Positions 19,617-31,343 of a stretch of 64,000 bases of DNA are shown in pieces (within the stretch, counting starts at the first letter, position 1; each line of letters starts with the position of its first letter). Location of the stretch: contig CAVZAE010000019.1 in assembly GCA_963773195.1 (NCBI GenBank), positions 1 to 64,000 of the forward strand. The letters run 5' to 3'. This stretch comes from CAIWHR01 sp963773195. GTDB lineage: Bacteria; Pseudomonadota; Gammaproteobacteria; Burkholderiales; Casimicrobiaceae. A program made the translations under genes and the position numbers. The notes under the pieces were generated by a model that worked only from the letters and a program-made list of their open reading frames with translations, searched no databases and was not told where the DNA came from.

Positions 19617-20274
19617 ATGGAAGTCCTATCCAAGACCGATCGCGAGGCATTGAAGGCGATTTATCGCCTTTCGCGTGACGGCGACGCCCACACCGGTGTG
19701 CTGGCCGAACGCCTCGGTTTGTCGCCGGGAACCGTGACCGCGACCATCAAGCGGCTCGCAGATCGCGGCCTCGTCGACCACAAGCCGTACAAGGGTGTCG
19801 AGCTGACCGAGGACGGAAAGCGCGGCAGCGCTTTCGTCGATGCGGCGGCACCGGATCATCGAGCGGTTCCTTGCCGACATGCTCGGTTACGCGTGGAACG
19901 AGGCCGACCGGCTCGCCACGAGTTTCGAGCACGAGATCCCCCAAGAGGTCGAGGACCGCTTGTTCGTGGCGCTCCACCGACCGGAGACGTGCCCGCACGG
20001 GTTCCCGATTCCCGCGAAGGAGACGGCCGAGCTGCCGCTCATGCCGCCGCTGTACGCGCTCGAACCAGGTGACACCGCAGTCGTCGCGGTGCCAGGCTCC
20101 ACCGATCCCGAGATCGTGGCCTTCCTCGACACGCTCGGCCTCCGGCCGGGTGTGACGGTTGAGGTCAAGGAGAAACATCCCTTCGACGGTCCGCTCGTAC
20201 TCCGCGTCGACGGCAAGGACCGCACACTCGGCGCAACCGTCGCCAACCAGGTCTACGTCCAGAAGTCCGCCTAG
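19617..20274 (+). CDS. mntR: DtxR/MntR-family metal-dependent transcriptional regulator
   Basis: The N-terminal winged helix (DREALKAIYRLS, HTGVLAERLGLSPGTVTATIKRL) is followed by LVDHKPYKGVELTEDGKR, the wing of the DtxR family. After a shift near 19,835 the metal-binding dimer helix reads HRIIERFLADMLGYAWNEADRLA and FEHEIPQEVEDRLF, then a PxTCPHG motif. A C-terminal FeoA/SH3-like domain (TVEVKEKHPFDGPLVLRVDGK) is present, so it is the longer IdeR/DtxR or Streptomyces-type form. The metal cannot be decided from sequence; the operator resembles manganese regulators. The gene symbol is provisional. Confidence 0.75.
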
Positions 20275-20290
20275 TCATGGGGAAGAAGAA

Positions 20291-22655
<2,365 letters not shown>

Positions 22656-22677
22656 GGTTCGGCACACTGGTTGCGAA

Positions 22678-22712
22678 AGGGCCGCCCTTCGGGGCGGCCC
22701 TCTCGTTGTTTC
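22678..22712. terminator. Rho-independent terminator
   Basis: Stem agggccgcc/ggcggccct with a short loop, followed by ctcgttgttt. It lies between the convergent pyrophosphatase and DedA genes and can serve both. Confidence 0.8.
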
Positions 22713-23339
22713 AGGAGTTGCCGGCGGCTTTCGCGCGCTTGTGCTTGCGCCATTCGAGGAACGGCGGGATCAACGACAGCACGATGATCACCGCGACGAT
22801 CGGCAGCAGGTACTTGTCGACGTTCGATCGACTTGCCGAGCGTGTAGCCGAGCAGGCTCACGCCGACGGCCCAGAGCGCGGCGCCGATCACGTTGGCGGT
22901 GAAGAACGTGCGCTGCTTCATGTCGCTCGTGCCCGCGAGCATCGGAACGATCGTCCGCACGAACGGAATGAAGCGTGCGAGCACGACCGCGCGCGGCCGC
23001 GCTTGTCGAAGAACACGTGCGCACGTTCGAGGTACTCGGTCTTGAAGAAGCGGGCGTCGGGCTTGAACAGCCGTGTCGCCGAAACGCGGCCGATCCAGTA
23101 GCCGATCTGCGCCCCGAGCACCGCGGCGACGAACGAGCCGATGAGCGACGACCCCGAGATTGAGGTGCGGATCGTTGGCTTCGGCTCGTGGCCGAGAAGA
23201 GGCCGGCGATGAACAGGAGCGAGTCGCCGGGCAGCGGGGCCGGGAGATCCCGGACTCCACGAAGACGACGAGGAGGAGGCCGATCGTCCCGAAGGTCTCG
23301 ATGAGGCTCTTGGGGTCGAGCCAGTTGACGGCGGATCAC
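22711..23339 (-). CDS. DedA-family membrane protein
   Basis: Corrected reading: AVNWLDPKSLIETFGTIGLL, FVESGIFPAPLPGDSLLFIAG (the DedA Glu and PGD motif), SSLIGSFVAAVLGAQIGYWIGR, DARFFKTEYLERAHVFFDKRG, GRAVVLARFIPFVRTIVPML, ANVIGAALWAVGVSLLGYTLG. The Arg-Phe-Ile-Pro motif is the family signature; members act as lipid scramblases or transporters, for example of undecaprenyl phosphate. It ends HKRAKAAGNS. About four frameshifts; the start (GTG near 23,339) is approximate because a shift lies close to it. Confidence 0.8.
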
Positions 23340-23505
23340 GGCGGCGCACGCTAGACGCTGCACGCAGAGTGGTCGACAGACCACGGTACGCAGCGAATCG
23401 TGCCGTGGAGTCCGCCGGGAAGGGGACGGGCTACGGTCCGCGACCCGAGTGCCGACAAGGACGCATTCGGCAGTCCCGGCGCCAGTCGAGCCCTAGGGAG
23501 CAGCA

Positions 23506-26268
23506 GTGGCCAAACCGCTCGTGATCGTCGAGTCCCCGGCAAAGGCGAAGACCATCGCGGGCTATCTCGGCAGCGACTTACACGGTGAAGGCGAGCGTCG
23601 GGCACATCCGCGACCTGCCCGGCAGCAAGGACGAGGTCCCCGACGACAAGAAGGAGACGCACGGCCGGCTCGCGGGCATCGACCCCGACGATCACTTCGA
23701 CGCGTGCTACGTCGTGCCCGCCAACAAGAAGAAGGTCGTCACCGAGCTGAAGCAGGCGCTGAAGGGCGCCGACGAGCTCATCCTCGCGACCGACGAGGAT
23801 CGCGAGGGCGAGGCCATCGGCTGGCACGTGCTCGAGGTGCTGAAGCCGAAGGTGCCGGTCAAGCGGATGGTGTTCCACGAGATCACGCCGCACGCGATCC
23901 GAGAGGCGCTCGACAATCCACGCGAGCTCGACATGAAGCTCGTCGAGGCGCAGGAGGGCCGGCGCATGCTCGACCGGCTCGTCGGTTGGGAGACGTCGCC
24001 GGTGTTGTGGCGCGTGTTCGGTCGCGGCCAGGCCGCGTCGGCCGGACGCGTGCAGAGCGTCGCGGTCCGCATGGTCGTCGAGCGCGAACGCGCGCGCATG
24101 CGGTTCCGCTCGGGTCAGTGGCACGATCTCGAAGGCACGTTCGTCGCCGAGGCGACACACGCGTTCCGCGCCGTCGCTCGTCGAGCTCGACGGCAAGCGG
24201 TCGCCGAAGGGCCGCGACTTCGACCCCGCGACCGGGCGCGATCGCCGCGGCCGCGCGAACGACGTCGTGCTGCTCGACGCCGACGCGCCGCCGCGCTGGC
24301 CGACCGCCTGCGCGACGTCGCGCTACACGGTCACGAGCACCGAGTCCGATCCCGTTCACCGAGACGCCGCGCGCGCCGTTCACCACGTCGACGCTGCAGC
24401 AGGAGTCGGGCCGCAAGCTGCGCTACACCGCGTCGCGCACGATGGCGGTCGCGCAGCGGCTCTACGAGCGCGGCTACATCACCTATATGCGAACCGACAG
24501 CACGAACCTGTCGGAGCAGGCGATCGGCGCGGCCCGCACCGCGATCCGCGAGCAGTACGGCGACGAGTACCTGCCCGGCCGAGCCGCGCACGTTCAGCAG
24601 CAAGGTGAAGAACGCGCAGGAGGCGCACGAGGCGATCCGGCCCGCCGGCGATCGCATCCGCACGCCCGACGAGGTGCGCGCCGAGCTCGACGGCGACGAG
24701 CAACGTCTGTACGAGCTGATCTGGATCCGCACGGTCGCGTGCCAGATGGCCGACGCCCGCGGCCGCAAGATGACGATCCGGCTCGGCGCGACGTCGACCG
24801 CAGGGCGAGCAGCGCGACGTTCCGCGCGTCCGGCAAGGCGTACGACTTCCTCGGCTGGCGGCGCGCGTACGTCGAAGACGTCGACGAGGGCGACGAGGTC
24901 GAGTCGGAAGCGCGTGCTGCCCGCGGTCGTCGAAGGCGCGGCCGTGCAGTGCAGCGAGCTCGCGTCGGTCGGCCACGAGACCAAGCCGCCCGCGCGCTAC
25001 ACCGAGGCGAGCCTGGTCAAGGAGCTCGAAGAGCGCGGCATCGGCCGTCCGTCCACGTACGCGGCGGTGATCGAGACGATCCAGGCGCGCGCGCTACGTG
25101 TGGCGCAAGGGCACCGCGCTCGTTCCCGACGTGGACCGCGTTCGCGGTCACGAACCTGCTCGAGCGTCACTTCGGCCATCTCGTCGACTACTCGTTCACC
25201 GCGACGATGGAAGAGGCGCTCGACGTCATCGCGCCGCGGCGAGGGCGAAGCCGAGAAGTGGCTGCACTCGTTCTATTACGGGAACGGCACGCCCGGTCTG
25301 CGCGAGCTCGTCTCCGACGAGCATCTCGCGCTGATCGATCCGCGCGGCGTGAGCACGATCCCGATCGGGATCGACGACACCGGGCACGAGATCATCGTGC
25401 GCGTCGGTCGCTACGGGCCGTACGTGCAGCGCGAAGACAACGAGACCGCGTCGCTGCCGCCCGAGATCGCGCCCGACGAGCTCACGGTCGCGCTCGCGCT
25501 CGAGCTGATCGCGAAGCAGTCCGAAGGGCCCGCGCGCGCTCGGCGCCGATCCCGACACCGACCTGCCGGTGTTCGTGCTCGACCGGTCGCTTCGGTCCGT
25601 ACGTGCAGCTCGGCGAGCAGGAAGAGGGCACGAAGAAGAAGCCGAAGCGCGCGTCGTTGTTCGCGACGATGACGCCCGAGACGGTCACGCTCGACGAGGC
25701 GCTGCAGCTGTTGAGCCTGCCCCGCGTCGTCGGCACCGACGCCGAGGGTCGCGAGATCGTCGCGTCGCCGGGCCGGTTCGGTCCGTACCTGAAGCGCGCC
25801 GACGGCGAGACGCGCAGCCTGACGGCCGAAGACCAGCTGTTCACGATCACGTTGGCCGAGGCCGAGGCGTTGTACGCGCAGCCGAAGCAGCGGCGCGGCC
25901 GCCAGCAGAAGCCGCCGCTCGCCGAGCTCGGCGAGAACCCCGACAACGGGCAGGCGGTCCGCGTGCTCGAAGGTCGCTACGGCGCCGTACGTCACCGACG
26001 GCAACGTCGAACGCGACCGTGCCCGCGCGGGACCGACCCGGCCGCGCTCACGCTCGACGAGGCGGTCGGCCTGCTGCGCGCCCGGGCCGAGGCCGGTCCG
26101 AAGAAGGCCAAGAAGGCCGCGAAGAAGACGGCGAAGAAGCCGGCCAAGAAGACCACGAAGAAGGCCGCGAAGAAGACCGCCAAGAAGGCCGACGAAGAAG
26201 GTCGGCGAAGAAGACCGCCAAGAAAGCGCGGCACGGACGACAGCGCCGAGCATCGGCCCGAGGAGTGA
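23506..26268 (+). CDS. topA: DNA topoisomerase I
   Basis: Type IA enzyme that relaxes negative supercoils. GTG start with MAKPLVIVESPAKAKTI, the TOPRIM glutamate region; the acidic triad is at LILATDEDREGEAIGWH. The active-site tyrosine lies in GYITYMRTDSTNLS. GRPSTYAAVIETIQ and GQAASAGRVQSVAVRMV are standard. Instead of zinc fingers the C-terminus has repeated domains (GRYGPYVQ, GRFGPYVQLGE, GRFGPYLKRADGE) and a lysine-rich tail (KKAAKKTAKKPAKK), the actinobacterial form. About a dozen frameshifts. Corrected length is about 920 residues, near Rv3646c. Confidence 0.92.
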   Translation: MAKPLVIVESPAKAKTIAGYLGSDLHGEGERRAHPRPARQQGRGPRRQEGDARPARGHRPRRSLRRVLRRARQQEEGRHRAEAGAEGRRRAHPRDRRGSRGRGHRLARARGAEAEGAGQADGVPRDHAARDPRGARQSTRARHEARRGAGGPAHARPARRLGDVAGVVARVRSRPGRVGRTRAERRGPHGRRARTRAHAVPLGSVARSRRHVRRRGDTRVPRRRSSSSTASGRRRAATSTPRPGAIAAAARTTSCCSTPTRRRAGRPPARRRATRSRAPSPIPFTETPRAPFTTSTLQQESGRKLRYTASRTMAVAQRLYERGYITYMRTDSTNLSEQAIGAARTAIREQYGDEYLPGRAAHVQQQGEERAGGARGDPARRRSHPHARRGARRARRRRATSVRADLDPHGRVPDGRRPRPQDDDPARRDVDRRASSATFRASGKAYDFLGWRRAYVEDVDEGDEVESEARAARGRRRRGRAVQRARVGRPRDQAARALHRGEPGQGARRARHRPSVHVRGGDRDDPGARATCGARAPRSFPTWTAFAVTNLLERHFGHLVDYSFTATMEEALDVIAPRRGRSREVAALVLLRERHARSARARLRRASRADRSARREHDPDRDRRHRARDHRARRSLRAVRAARRQRDRVAAARDRARRAHGRARARADREAVRRARARSAPIPTPTCRCSCSTGRFGPYVQLGEQEEGTKKKPKRASLFATMTPETVTLDEALQLLSLPRVVGTDAEGREIVASPGRFGPYLKRADGETRSLTAEDQLFTITLAEAEALYAQPKQRRGRQQKPPLAELGENPDNGQAVRVLEGRYGAVRHRRQRRTRPCPRGTDPAALTLDEAVGLLRARAEAGPKKAKKAAKKTAKKPAKKTTKKAAKKTAKKADEEGRRRRPPRKRGTDDSAEHRPEE

Positions 26269-26295
26269 CCGGACGCAACCTAGGCTGACCGGCGC

Positions 26296-27706
26296 GTGAG
26301 CGACCAGGCGCCGTTCATCCCGTCCGCACCCGACGAGGATCCGATTCCTCCGGACGCCGTGGCAGGTGTTCCGGCGCCCGGGCTTCCCGCAGCTGTTCGG
26401 CGCGCAGGTCGTGTCGAGCCTCGGCGACTGGATCGGGCTTCTTCGCGATCATCGCGCATCGCGAGCGACGTCTCGACCGGAACGCGGATCGGTCTCGTGA
26501 TGATCGCGCGCATGCTGCCCGGGCTTCTGCTCGCGCCGCTCGGCGGCGCGCTCGTCGACCGCTGGAACCGCAAGGTCGTGATGGTCACGTGCGACATCGG
26601 CCGCGCGCGGGCTGCTCATCGTGCTCCCGTTCTGGGACAACCTGCTCGGCCTCGTCGTGCATCTCGTTCATGCATCGAGGTGCTGACGCTGCTGTGGGGT
26701 CCGGCGAAGGACGCGACGGTGTCCCGAACGTCGTGAAGGATCCCGATCAGCTCGCGTCGGCGAACTCGCTCGGTCTGGTCGCCGCGTTCGGCACGTTCCC
26801 GATCGGCGCGGTCATGTTCTCGCGATCCTCGCGGCGGTGTCGACAGTGGCTCGGCGACAGTTCCACACCTCGTCGCGCTTCCACCCGCAGCAAGCGTCGC
26901 TGCGCGATCTGGGTCGACGGTCTCACGTTCCTCGTCTCGGCGCTCCTGATCTCGCGGCTGCGTCCTCGACGAGCGGCGAGCGACGGCGCGATCAAGCGGG
27001 TCCCGGCGTCGCAGACCTGGCAGCGACATCGTCGACGGGCTGCAGTTCGTCCGGTCCAACCCGCTCGTGCGCGGCGTGATGATCGGGCTCGCGGGCGGTC
27101 TCGTCGGCGGCGGGATCGATCATCCCGCTCGGGCCGCTGTTCGCGCACGACGTGCTGGGCGGCGGCAACCCGGCTCCGCGTTCGGCTTCCTGATGACCGC
27201 GCTCGGCGTCGGCGCGGCGATCGGTGTCGTCACGCTGCTTGTGGTTGCAGCGGCGGCTGCCGCGCCGACGCGGTGTTCACGACCGCGGTCGTCGCGACCG
27301 GCGTCGCGATCATCGCGCCGCGTGGTGTCGTCGCTGTCGCGCCGCGATCGTGCCTGGTCGCGCTCGTCGGCGCCGCGTGCCGGATGCGCGTACGTCACCG
27401 GATTCACGCTGCTGCAGGAGTCGGTCGCCGACGAGATGCGCGGCCGCACCTTCGCGACGCTCTACACGGTCGTGCGCGTTGTGCCTGCTGCTGTCGTTGA
27501 CGATCGGGCCGTTCGTCGCCTCCGCGCTCGGCTCGATCTCCGAACGCGACGACGGCAAGGGTCGGTCACGATCGGCGCGCGTTCACCTCGGCCTGCCCGG
27601 CGTGCGGCTCGCGCTGTGGTTCGGCGGCGTGATCACGATCCTCTCGGGCCTCGCGGCCCGCCGGCGCATGCGCATGGCGCAGCGCGCGGACGTGCAAACG
27701 GCATGA
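26296..27706 (+). CDS. MFS transporter (MFS_3, macrolide-efflux-like)
   Basis: Corrected reading: FPQLFGAQVVSSLGDWIGFFA, IGLVMIARMLPGLLLAPLGG, LVDRWNRKVVMVTCDIGRA, a DRW motif typical of MFS_3 exporters, then LASANSLGLVAAFGTFPIGA and MRGRTFATLYTVVRLCLLLS. About 12 spans. In Acidimicrobiia such a gene commonly precedes tmk. The end overlaps tmk by four bases (ATGA). Around ten frameshifts. The substrate is unknown. Confidence 0.75.
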
Positions 27707-28330
27707 CCGGTACGACCGGGACGTTCGTCGTCGTCGAGGGCGGCGAAGGCGTCGGGAAAGTCGACGCAGGTCGCAGCGGCTCGCGGCGTCACTGCGCACG
27801 CCGGGCCACGACGTCGTCGTGACGTTCGAACCGGGCGACACGAAGTCGGGCGCCGAGATCCGCGCGTGTTGTTGCACGCCGACGCGCCGCTCGACCGCGC
27901 GCGGAGTTGCTGCTCATGCTCGCCGATCGCGCCGCAGCACGTCGCCGAGGTGGTCCGGCCCGCGCTCGCCCGCGGCGCGATCGTGGTCTGCGATCGCTAC
28001 GAGCCGTCGACGCTCGCGTATCAGGGCGTCGCGCGCGGGCTCGGCGTCGACGAGGTCGAACGGCTGAGCAGGTGGGCCACGGCCGGCTCGCACCCGACGT
28101 CGTCGTCGTGCTCGACCTGGCCGACGCGGTCGCCGAGGCGCGGGTGGCGCCGACCGCGACCGGTTCGAGCGGGCGGGCGCCGAGTTCCACCCCAGGTGCG
28201 CGCCGCGTACCGGGAGCTGGCGGCCGAGCGGGGCTGGCTGGTCGTCGACGCCGACGGCACGCCCGACGAGGTGGCCGCGCGCGTCTTCGCCGCGCTGGCG
28301 GCCCTTCTCGCCGGCTTCGGCATTCCGTAG
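27703..28330 (+). CDS. tmk: Thymidylate kinase
   Basis: Phosphorylates dTMP to dTDP. P-loop VVVEGGEGVGKST once the extra A near 27,760 is removed; the thymidine-binding DRY motif reads VVCDRYEPSTLAYQG; a LID-like segment follows VVVLDLADAVAEARVAP. End at DEVAARVFAALAALLAGFGIP. About six frameshifts. It sits between an MFS gene and holB, a conserved actinobacterial order. Confidence 0.88.
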
Positions 28331-28340
28331 TCTCGCCCCC

Positions 28341-29411
28341 GTGGACACCCTCGTCGTCGGCCAGGACCAGCGCGCTCGCCGCGTTGCGCCAGGCCGCGGA
28401 CGGCCCGGGCACGCGTACCTGCTCGTCGGGCCGCGCGGCTCGGGCGTCGAGGACGCGGCACGCGAGTTCGCGGCGATGTTGATCGGTGCGACGACGACGA
28501 GCGCGGCCGCGGCTGGTCGCGCGCGGCGTGCATCCCGACGTCGTCGAGTTCGAACCGGGGGCGCGTCGTATCGCGTCGAGGACGACGTGCGCGAGCGCAT
28601 CCTGCCCGAGGCGGCGCGCGCGCCGATCGAGGGCGAGCGCAAGGTGCTGATGCTGTTCGAGGCCGAACGGCTGCGCGGCAACAAGAACGAGTCGGCGAAC
28701 GCGATGTTGAAGACGCTCGAGGAACCGCCGGACCGCACGGTGGTGGTGCTCGTCACGGACGCCCGACGATCTGCTGCCGACGATCCGGTCGCGCTGCCAG
28801 CGCATCGACTTCGATCCGATCGCCGACGACGCGGTTCAGGCCGTGCTCGAGGGCGAAGGGGTACCGGCACCGAGGCGGCGACACTCGCCGCGCTGGCGGG
28901 CGGCCAGATCGCACGCGCGCGCTCGCCGGGCCGCTCGGTGCGTTGCGCGCCGCGTTCGCGGCCGCGCCCGCGCGCGTCGACGGCTACGGCGCGACCGCGT
29001 TCGCCGATCGCGCAGGAGCTCGACGCCGCGGTGGACGAGGCCGCCTCCGCGGTCGAGCAGCGGCACAAGAGGAACTCGTCGAGTTCGACGCGGAGATGGA
29101 ACGGCTCGGCTACGCGGAACGCGACGCGCAGCGGATGCGCCGCCGCATCGACGAACGGCAAGAGCGAACCGTCGCACGCGCATCGACCTGCTGCTCGAAG
29201 GCGTGACCGCGATCGAGTCCGTGTACCGCGACCGCTCGCCGCGCCCGCGCCCGCGCTGAACGCGGACCGGCCGGCGTGCGAGCATCCCGCCGCGCCGCCG
29301 CGGCGCGCTCGACGCGTGCCGCGAGGCGCGAGAGGCGTTCCTCATCAACGAGAAGGGCATCATGCGTCTGGTCGCGCTCCTGATGATGCTTCCGTCGGCG
29401 GGCACCGCTGA
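28341..29411 (+). CDS. holB: DNA polymerase III delta-prime subunit
   Basis: Clamp-loader subunit. GTG start; VVGQDQ...LRQAADGPGHAYLLVGPRGSG gives the RFC/HolB N-terminus with a weak P-loop, as in delta-prime proteins. VEFEPGA...YRVEDDVRERILPEAARAP and RKVLMLFEAERL follow; NAMLKTLEEPPDRTVVVLV is the conserved LKTLEEPP box. The C-terminal domain continues to EAFLINEKGIMRLVALLMMLPSAG, with the stop probably at 29,411. About eight frameshifts. Confidence 0.85.
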   Translation: MDTLVVGQDQRARRVAPGRGRPGHAYLLVGPRGSGVEDAAREFAAMLIGATTTSAAAAGRARRASRRRRVRTGGASYRVEDDVRERILPEAARAPIEGERKVLMLFEAERLRGNKNESANAMLKTLEEPPDRTVVVLVTDARRSAADDPVALPAHRLRSDRRRRGSGRARGRRGTGTEAATLAALAGGQIARARSPGRSVRCAPRSRPRPRASTATARPRSPIAQELDAAVDEAASAVEQRHKRNSSSSTRRWNGSATRNATRSGCAAASTNGKSEPSHAHRPAARRRDRDRVRVPRPLAAPAPALNADRPACEHPAAPPRRARRVPRGARGVPHQREGHHASGRAPDDASVGGHR

Positions 29412-29436
29412 GGGGTCGGCTACACTCTCCAGCTTC

Positions 29437-29512
29437 GCCGGGGTAGCTCAGTCGGTAGAGCAGCTCACTCGTAATGAGCAGGTCAGGGGTTCGAATCCCC
29501 TCTCCGGCTCCA
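29437..29512 (+). tRNA. tRNA-Thr (anticodon CGT)
   Basis: Acceptor gccgggg/ctccggc, D-arm gctc...gagc, anticodon stem gctca/tgagc with loop ctcgtaa giving anticodon CGT, T-arm aggggttcgaatcccct, discriminator T at 29,509 and an encoded CCA at 29,510-29,512. All stems pair, with one G-T in the acceptor. Confidence 0.95.
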
Positions 29513-29586
29513 CTGCTTTTGCAGGTGGGAGCCGTCGAGTCGCTCCTGTCAGCCACCGCGGTTGATGATGAAACGGCCCGATTCGT

Positions 29587-30372
29587 TCATGTGATCCGAG
29601 CGAGCTCGAGGGTTCGGCGCTCAACCCGAACGGTGATGCGTTCGATGAGATCCATGCCGGCGGCGATGAGATCATCGCTTCCGACGGATGCCATCTCGGC
29701 GTCGCCAGTGCGGAGCCAGCCGCGAGTCCGGCTCGCGCTGTCTACGAGGATGTCGTTCGCGGCGGCGACGACCACACGGGTAAGTGATGGCAACATCGAT
29801 CGCAGTTCCGTTGCGATTACGTCGACGTCCAGGTCGGTGATCAGCCGATAGATGTCCCACGCATCACTGCCACGCTTGTCGATGCCGCCGACGAGCCGCC
29901 GATCTTGAATCGCGTGCAGCTTCATCGCGACGAGTGCGCTCGGCCGCGCCATCGGCAACGTTGCGCGGGTTCCGTCGTCGCCGATCAGCGTGACAGGAGT
30001 GGCGGTCTCGAGCGCCCAGCGGTGCGCCGCGACGAAATGGATCTGGCGGTCGTCGAGACCGTCGAGATCGCGTTCCGGTGACGGCGCCCGTGCCGATGAC
30101 CTCGACCTTCGTCCCGTCGATGTAGACGCGATGCCGATGGGTCGCGTCGGGGCGCCCGGCGAGGGGTGCAGCACGTCGCACGTCGGGCGGGCGGTCGTCG
30201 TCGACGACGGTGTCGACATCGGCGGTGGCGCGATGGGCGGCCAGCCCGCGCTGACGGCGACGCCGCCGATGACTGCGAACGCACCGAGATTTGCGTCGCC
30301 GAGGCGGACCGCGGCGCGGATGAGGGGCAGCATCGCCGGGCCGGGGAGGTAGACGGTCGCCTCACCAGACAC
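29587..30372 (-). CDS. AbiEii-like nucleotidyltransferase (toxin-like)
   Basis: Corrected reading: FAVIGGVAVSARAG, then TADVDTVVDDDRPPDV, a nucleotidyltransferase G-G and D-x-D pattern, then VYIDGTKVEVIGTGAV, DLDGLDDRQIHFVAAHRWAL and PSALVAMKLHAIQDRR. The KLHA motif and the late domain (DAWDIYRLITDLDVDVI) match type IV toxins of the AbiEii/MenT class, which add nucleotides to tRNA or other targets. The GTG at 30,372 overlaps the upstream partner. Two frameshifts near 30,080 and 30,230. It stands one step from the tRNA-Thr gene. Confidence 0.6.
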   Translation of the reverse strand: MSGEATVYLPGPAMLPLIRAAVRLGDANLGAFAVIGGVAVSAGWPPIAPPPMSTPSSTTTARPTCDVLHPSPGAPTRPIGIASTSTGRRSRSSARAPSPERDLDGLDDRQIHFVAAHRWALETATPVTLIGDDGTRATLPMARPSALVAMKLHAIQDRRLVGGIDKRGSDAWDIYRLITDLDVDVIATELRSMLPSLTRVVVAAANDILVDSASRTRGWLRTGDAEMASVGSDDLIAAGMDLIERITVRVERRTLELARIT

Positions 30373-30985
30373 GGGAACTCCTCGGGGGGCGTCCAGTCTT
30401 GAGGATCTCGCGACCCGAGCGATCTTGCGCGAGGTCGAGCGCGACCGCGAGTGGGTGGGCGAGTGGCCAGCGACCCTTGCGGACGGCGGGAGGCGGCGCT
30501 GGCGACGACGGAGGTCGGCGCAACGGAAACGGAGGCAACTGCCTGCGCGGTCCCGGCGCGGCCGTGTTGTACTCCCGTCGCGCGATCGTGACCATGACCG
30601 GACCGGGCACGTAGAGGTCGAGGATCGGGTCGGCAGCGACGACCGGCGCGCCCCATTCCACGGCGGCGGCCGTGCCGGTGAGGCACCACCCTGGTTCGTC
30701 GAGATCGTCGACGTTGGTGTGCGTGTCGCCCGGTTTGGGCTTCTGCACCAGCCACGCTCGATCCGGCTTCCACACGTCGGCGAGCGCCCAGAACAGTTCG
30801 GGGACGACCGGAAGGCCGTCGCGTTCGAGGAGTCCGGCGTCGCGCAGTGCCGCACGGGCGTTGCTGATGGACGCCGGCGAGAAGCCGAGCACGGGCGCGC
30901 TCGCACCGGTTGTGATTTCGTCGGGTCGAGGAGGATCGAGTAGGCAACCGCGATTCCCGAGGCTCCGGCGACGGGATCTGGTTCG
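30362..30985 (-). CDS. AbiEi-like winged-helix partner, truncated at the join
   Basis: The helix-turn-helix region reads VAYSILLDPTKSQP and FSPASISNARAALRDAGLLERDG, then VVPELFWALADVWKPDRAWLV and a second domain ending LAVALDLAQDRSGREIL. This fits the antitoxin-side protein of AbiEi/AbiEii-type pairs: a winged helix plus a domain coupled to the nucleotidyltransferase. The stop at 30,362 overlaps the toxin start. Its N-terminus is lost where the actinobacterial sequence ends, at about 30,975. Three or four frameshifts inside. Confidence 0.5.
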   Translation of the reverse strand, partial: RTRSRRRSLGNRGCLLDPPRPDEITTGASAPVLGFSPASISNARAALRDAGLLERDGLPVVPELFWALADVWKPDRAWLVQKPKPGDTHTNVDDLDEPGWCLTGTAAAVEWGAPVVAADPILDLYVPGPVMVTIARREYNTAAPGPRRQLPPFPLRRPPSSPAPPPAVRKGRWPLAHPLAVALDLAQDRSGREILKTGRPPRSSRVW

Positions 30986-31000
30986 GTGCATGTGGCTGGT
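30960..31000. other. Probable chimeric join between two genomes
   Basis: On the minus strand one open frame runs from a proteobacterial secreted protein (KSTAHKSTSHMHRT) straight into an actinobacterial frame (DPVAGASGIAVAYSILLDP). Gene content, neighbourhood and phylum change here. Confidence 0.75.
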
Positions 31001-31264
31001 TGACTTGTGGGCGGTGGACTTGTGCGTCGAGGACGTCTTTCCCGTCGTCTTCTGGGTGCTCGCGTGAGGGGTCGCCTTCGCAGGCTTCGCGCCGGCGTCT
31101 TTCGACTGCTGTGCCTGCAGGTCCTGCGCGTGCTTTTCCACCGCGGCAGCCCTGGCCGGATCGGTGCTCGTCGTGATGCCGCCACCCGTGCCTTGGGCAT
31201 ACGCACCCGTCGTGGCCAGGGACGTCAGAAGGATCAAACTGAGCTTGTTCACGGTTCGCCTCAC
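30975..31264 (-). CDS. Small secreted Lys/Thr/His-rich protein, cut at its C-terminus
   Basis: Signal peptide MRRTVNKLSLILLTSLATTGAYAQ, proteobacterial in style, then DPARAAAVEKHAQDLQAQQ and a low-complexity TPHASTQKTTGKTSSTHKST region. Its natural stop would lie just beyond residue 92, where the join occurs. The function is unknown. The frame continues for about 200 more residues only because of the join. Confidence 0.6.
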
Positions 31265-31343
31265 AGCTGTTGTAGTCCACCTATCAACGTGGCAAGTCCG
31301 CCCCTGGATGACCGTCTGGCGACGCCTGCCTGCCGCCGGCCCG

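Noticed and set aside
24331..24984. Long minus-strand open frames inside topA and other GC-rich genes
   Set aside because: They lie opposite well-supported genes, show Arg/Ala/Pro-rich composition and no domains; they are third-position GC shadows.
22711..29411. Pseudogene decay of dedA, topA, tmk and holB
   Set aside because: These include essential genes, all catalytic motifs survive, and the breaks I checked in topA and tmk are single-base insertions, so error is more likely than real loss.
30362..31264. A 300-residue protein with a signal peptide and winged-helix domain
   Set aside because: The frame crosses the join; the first 92 residues are proteobacterial and the rest actinobacterial, so it is not one gene.
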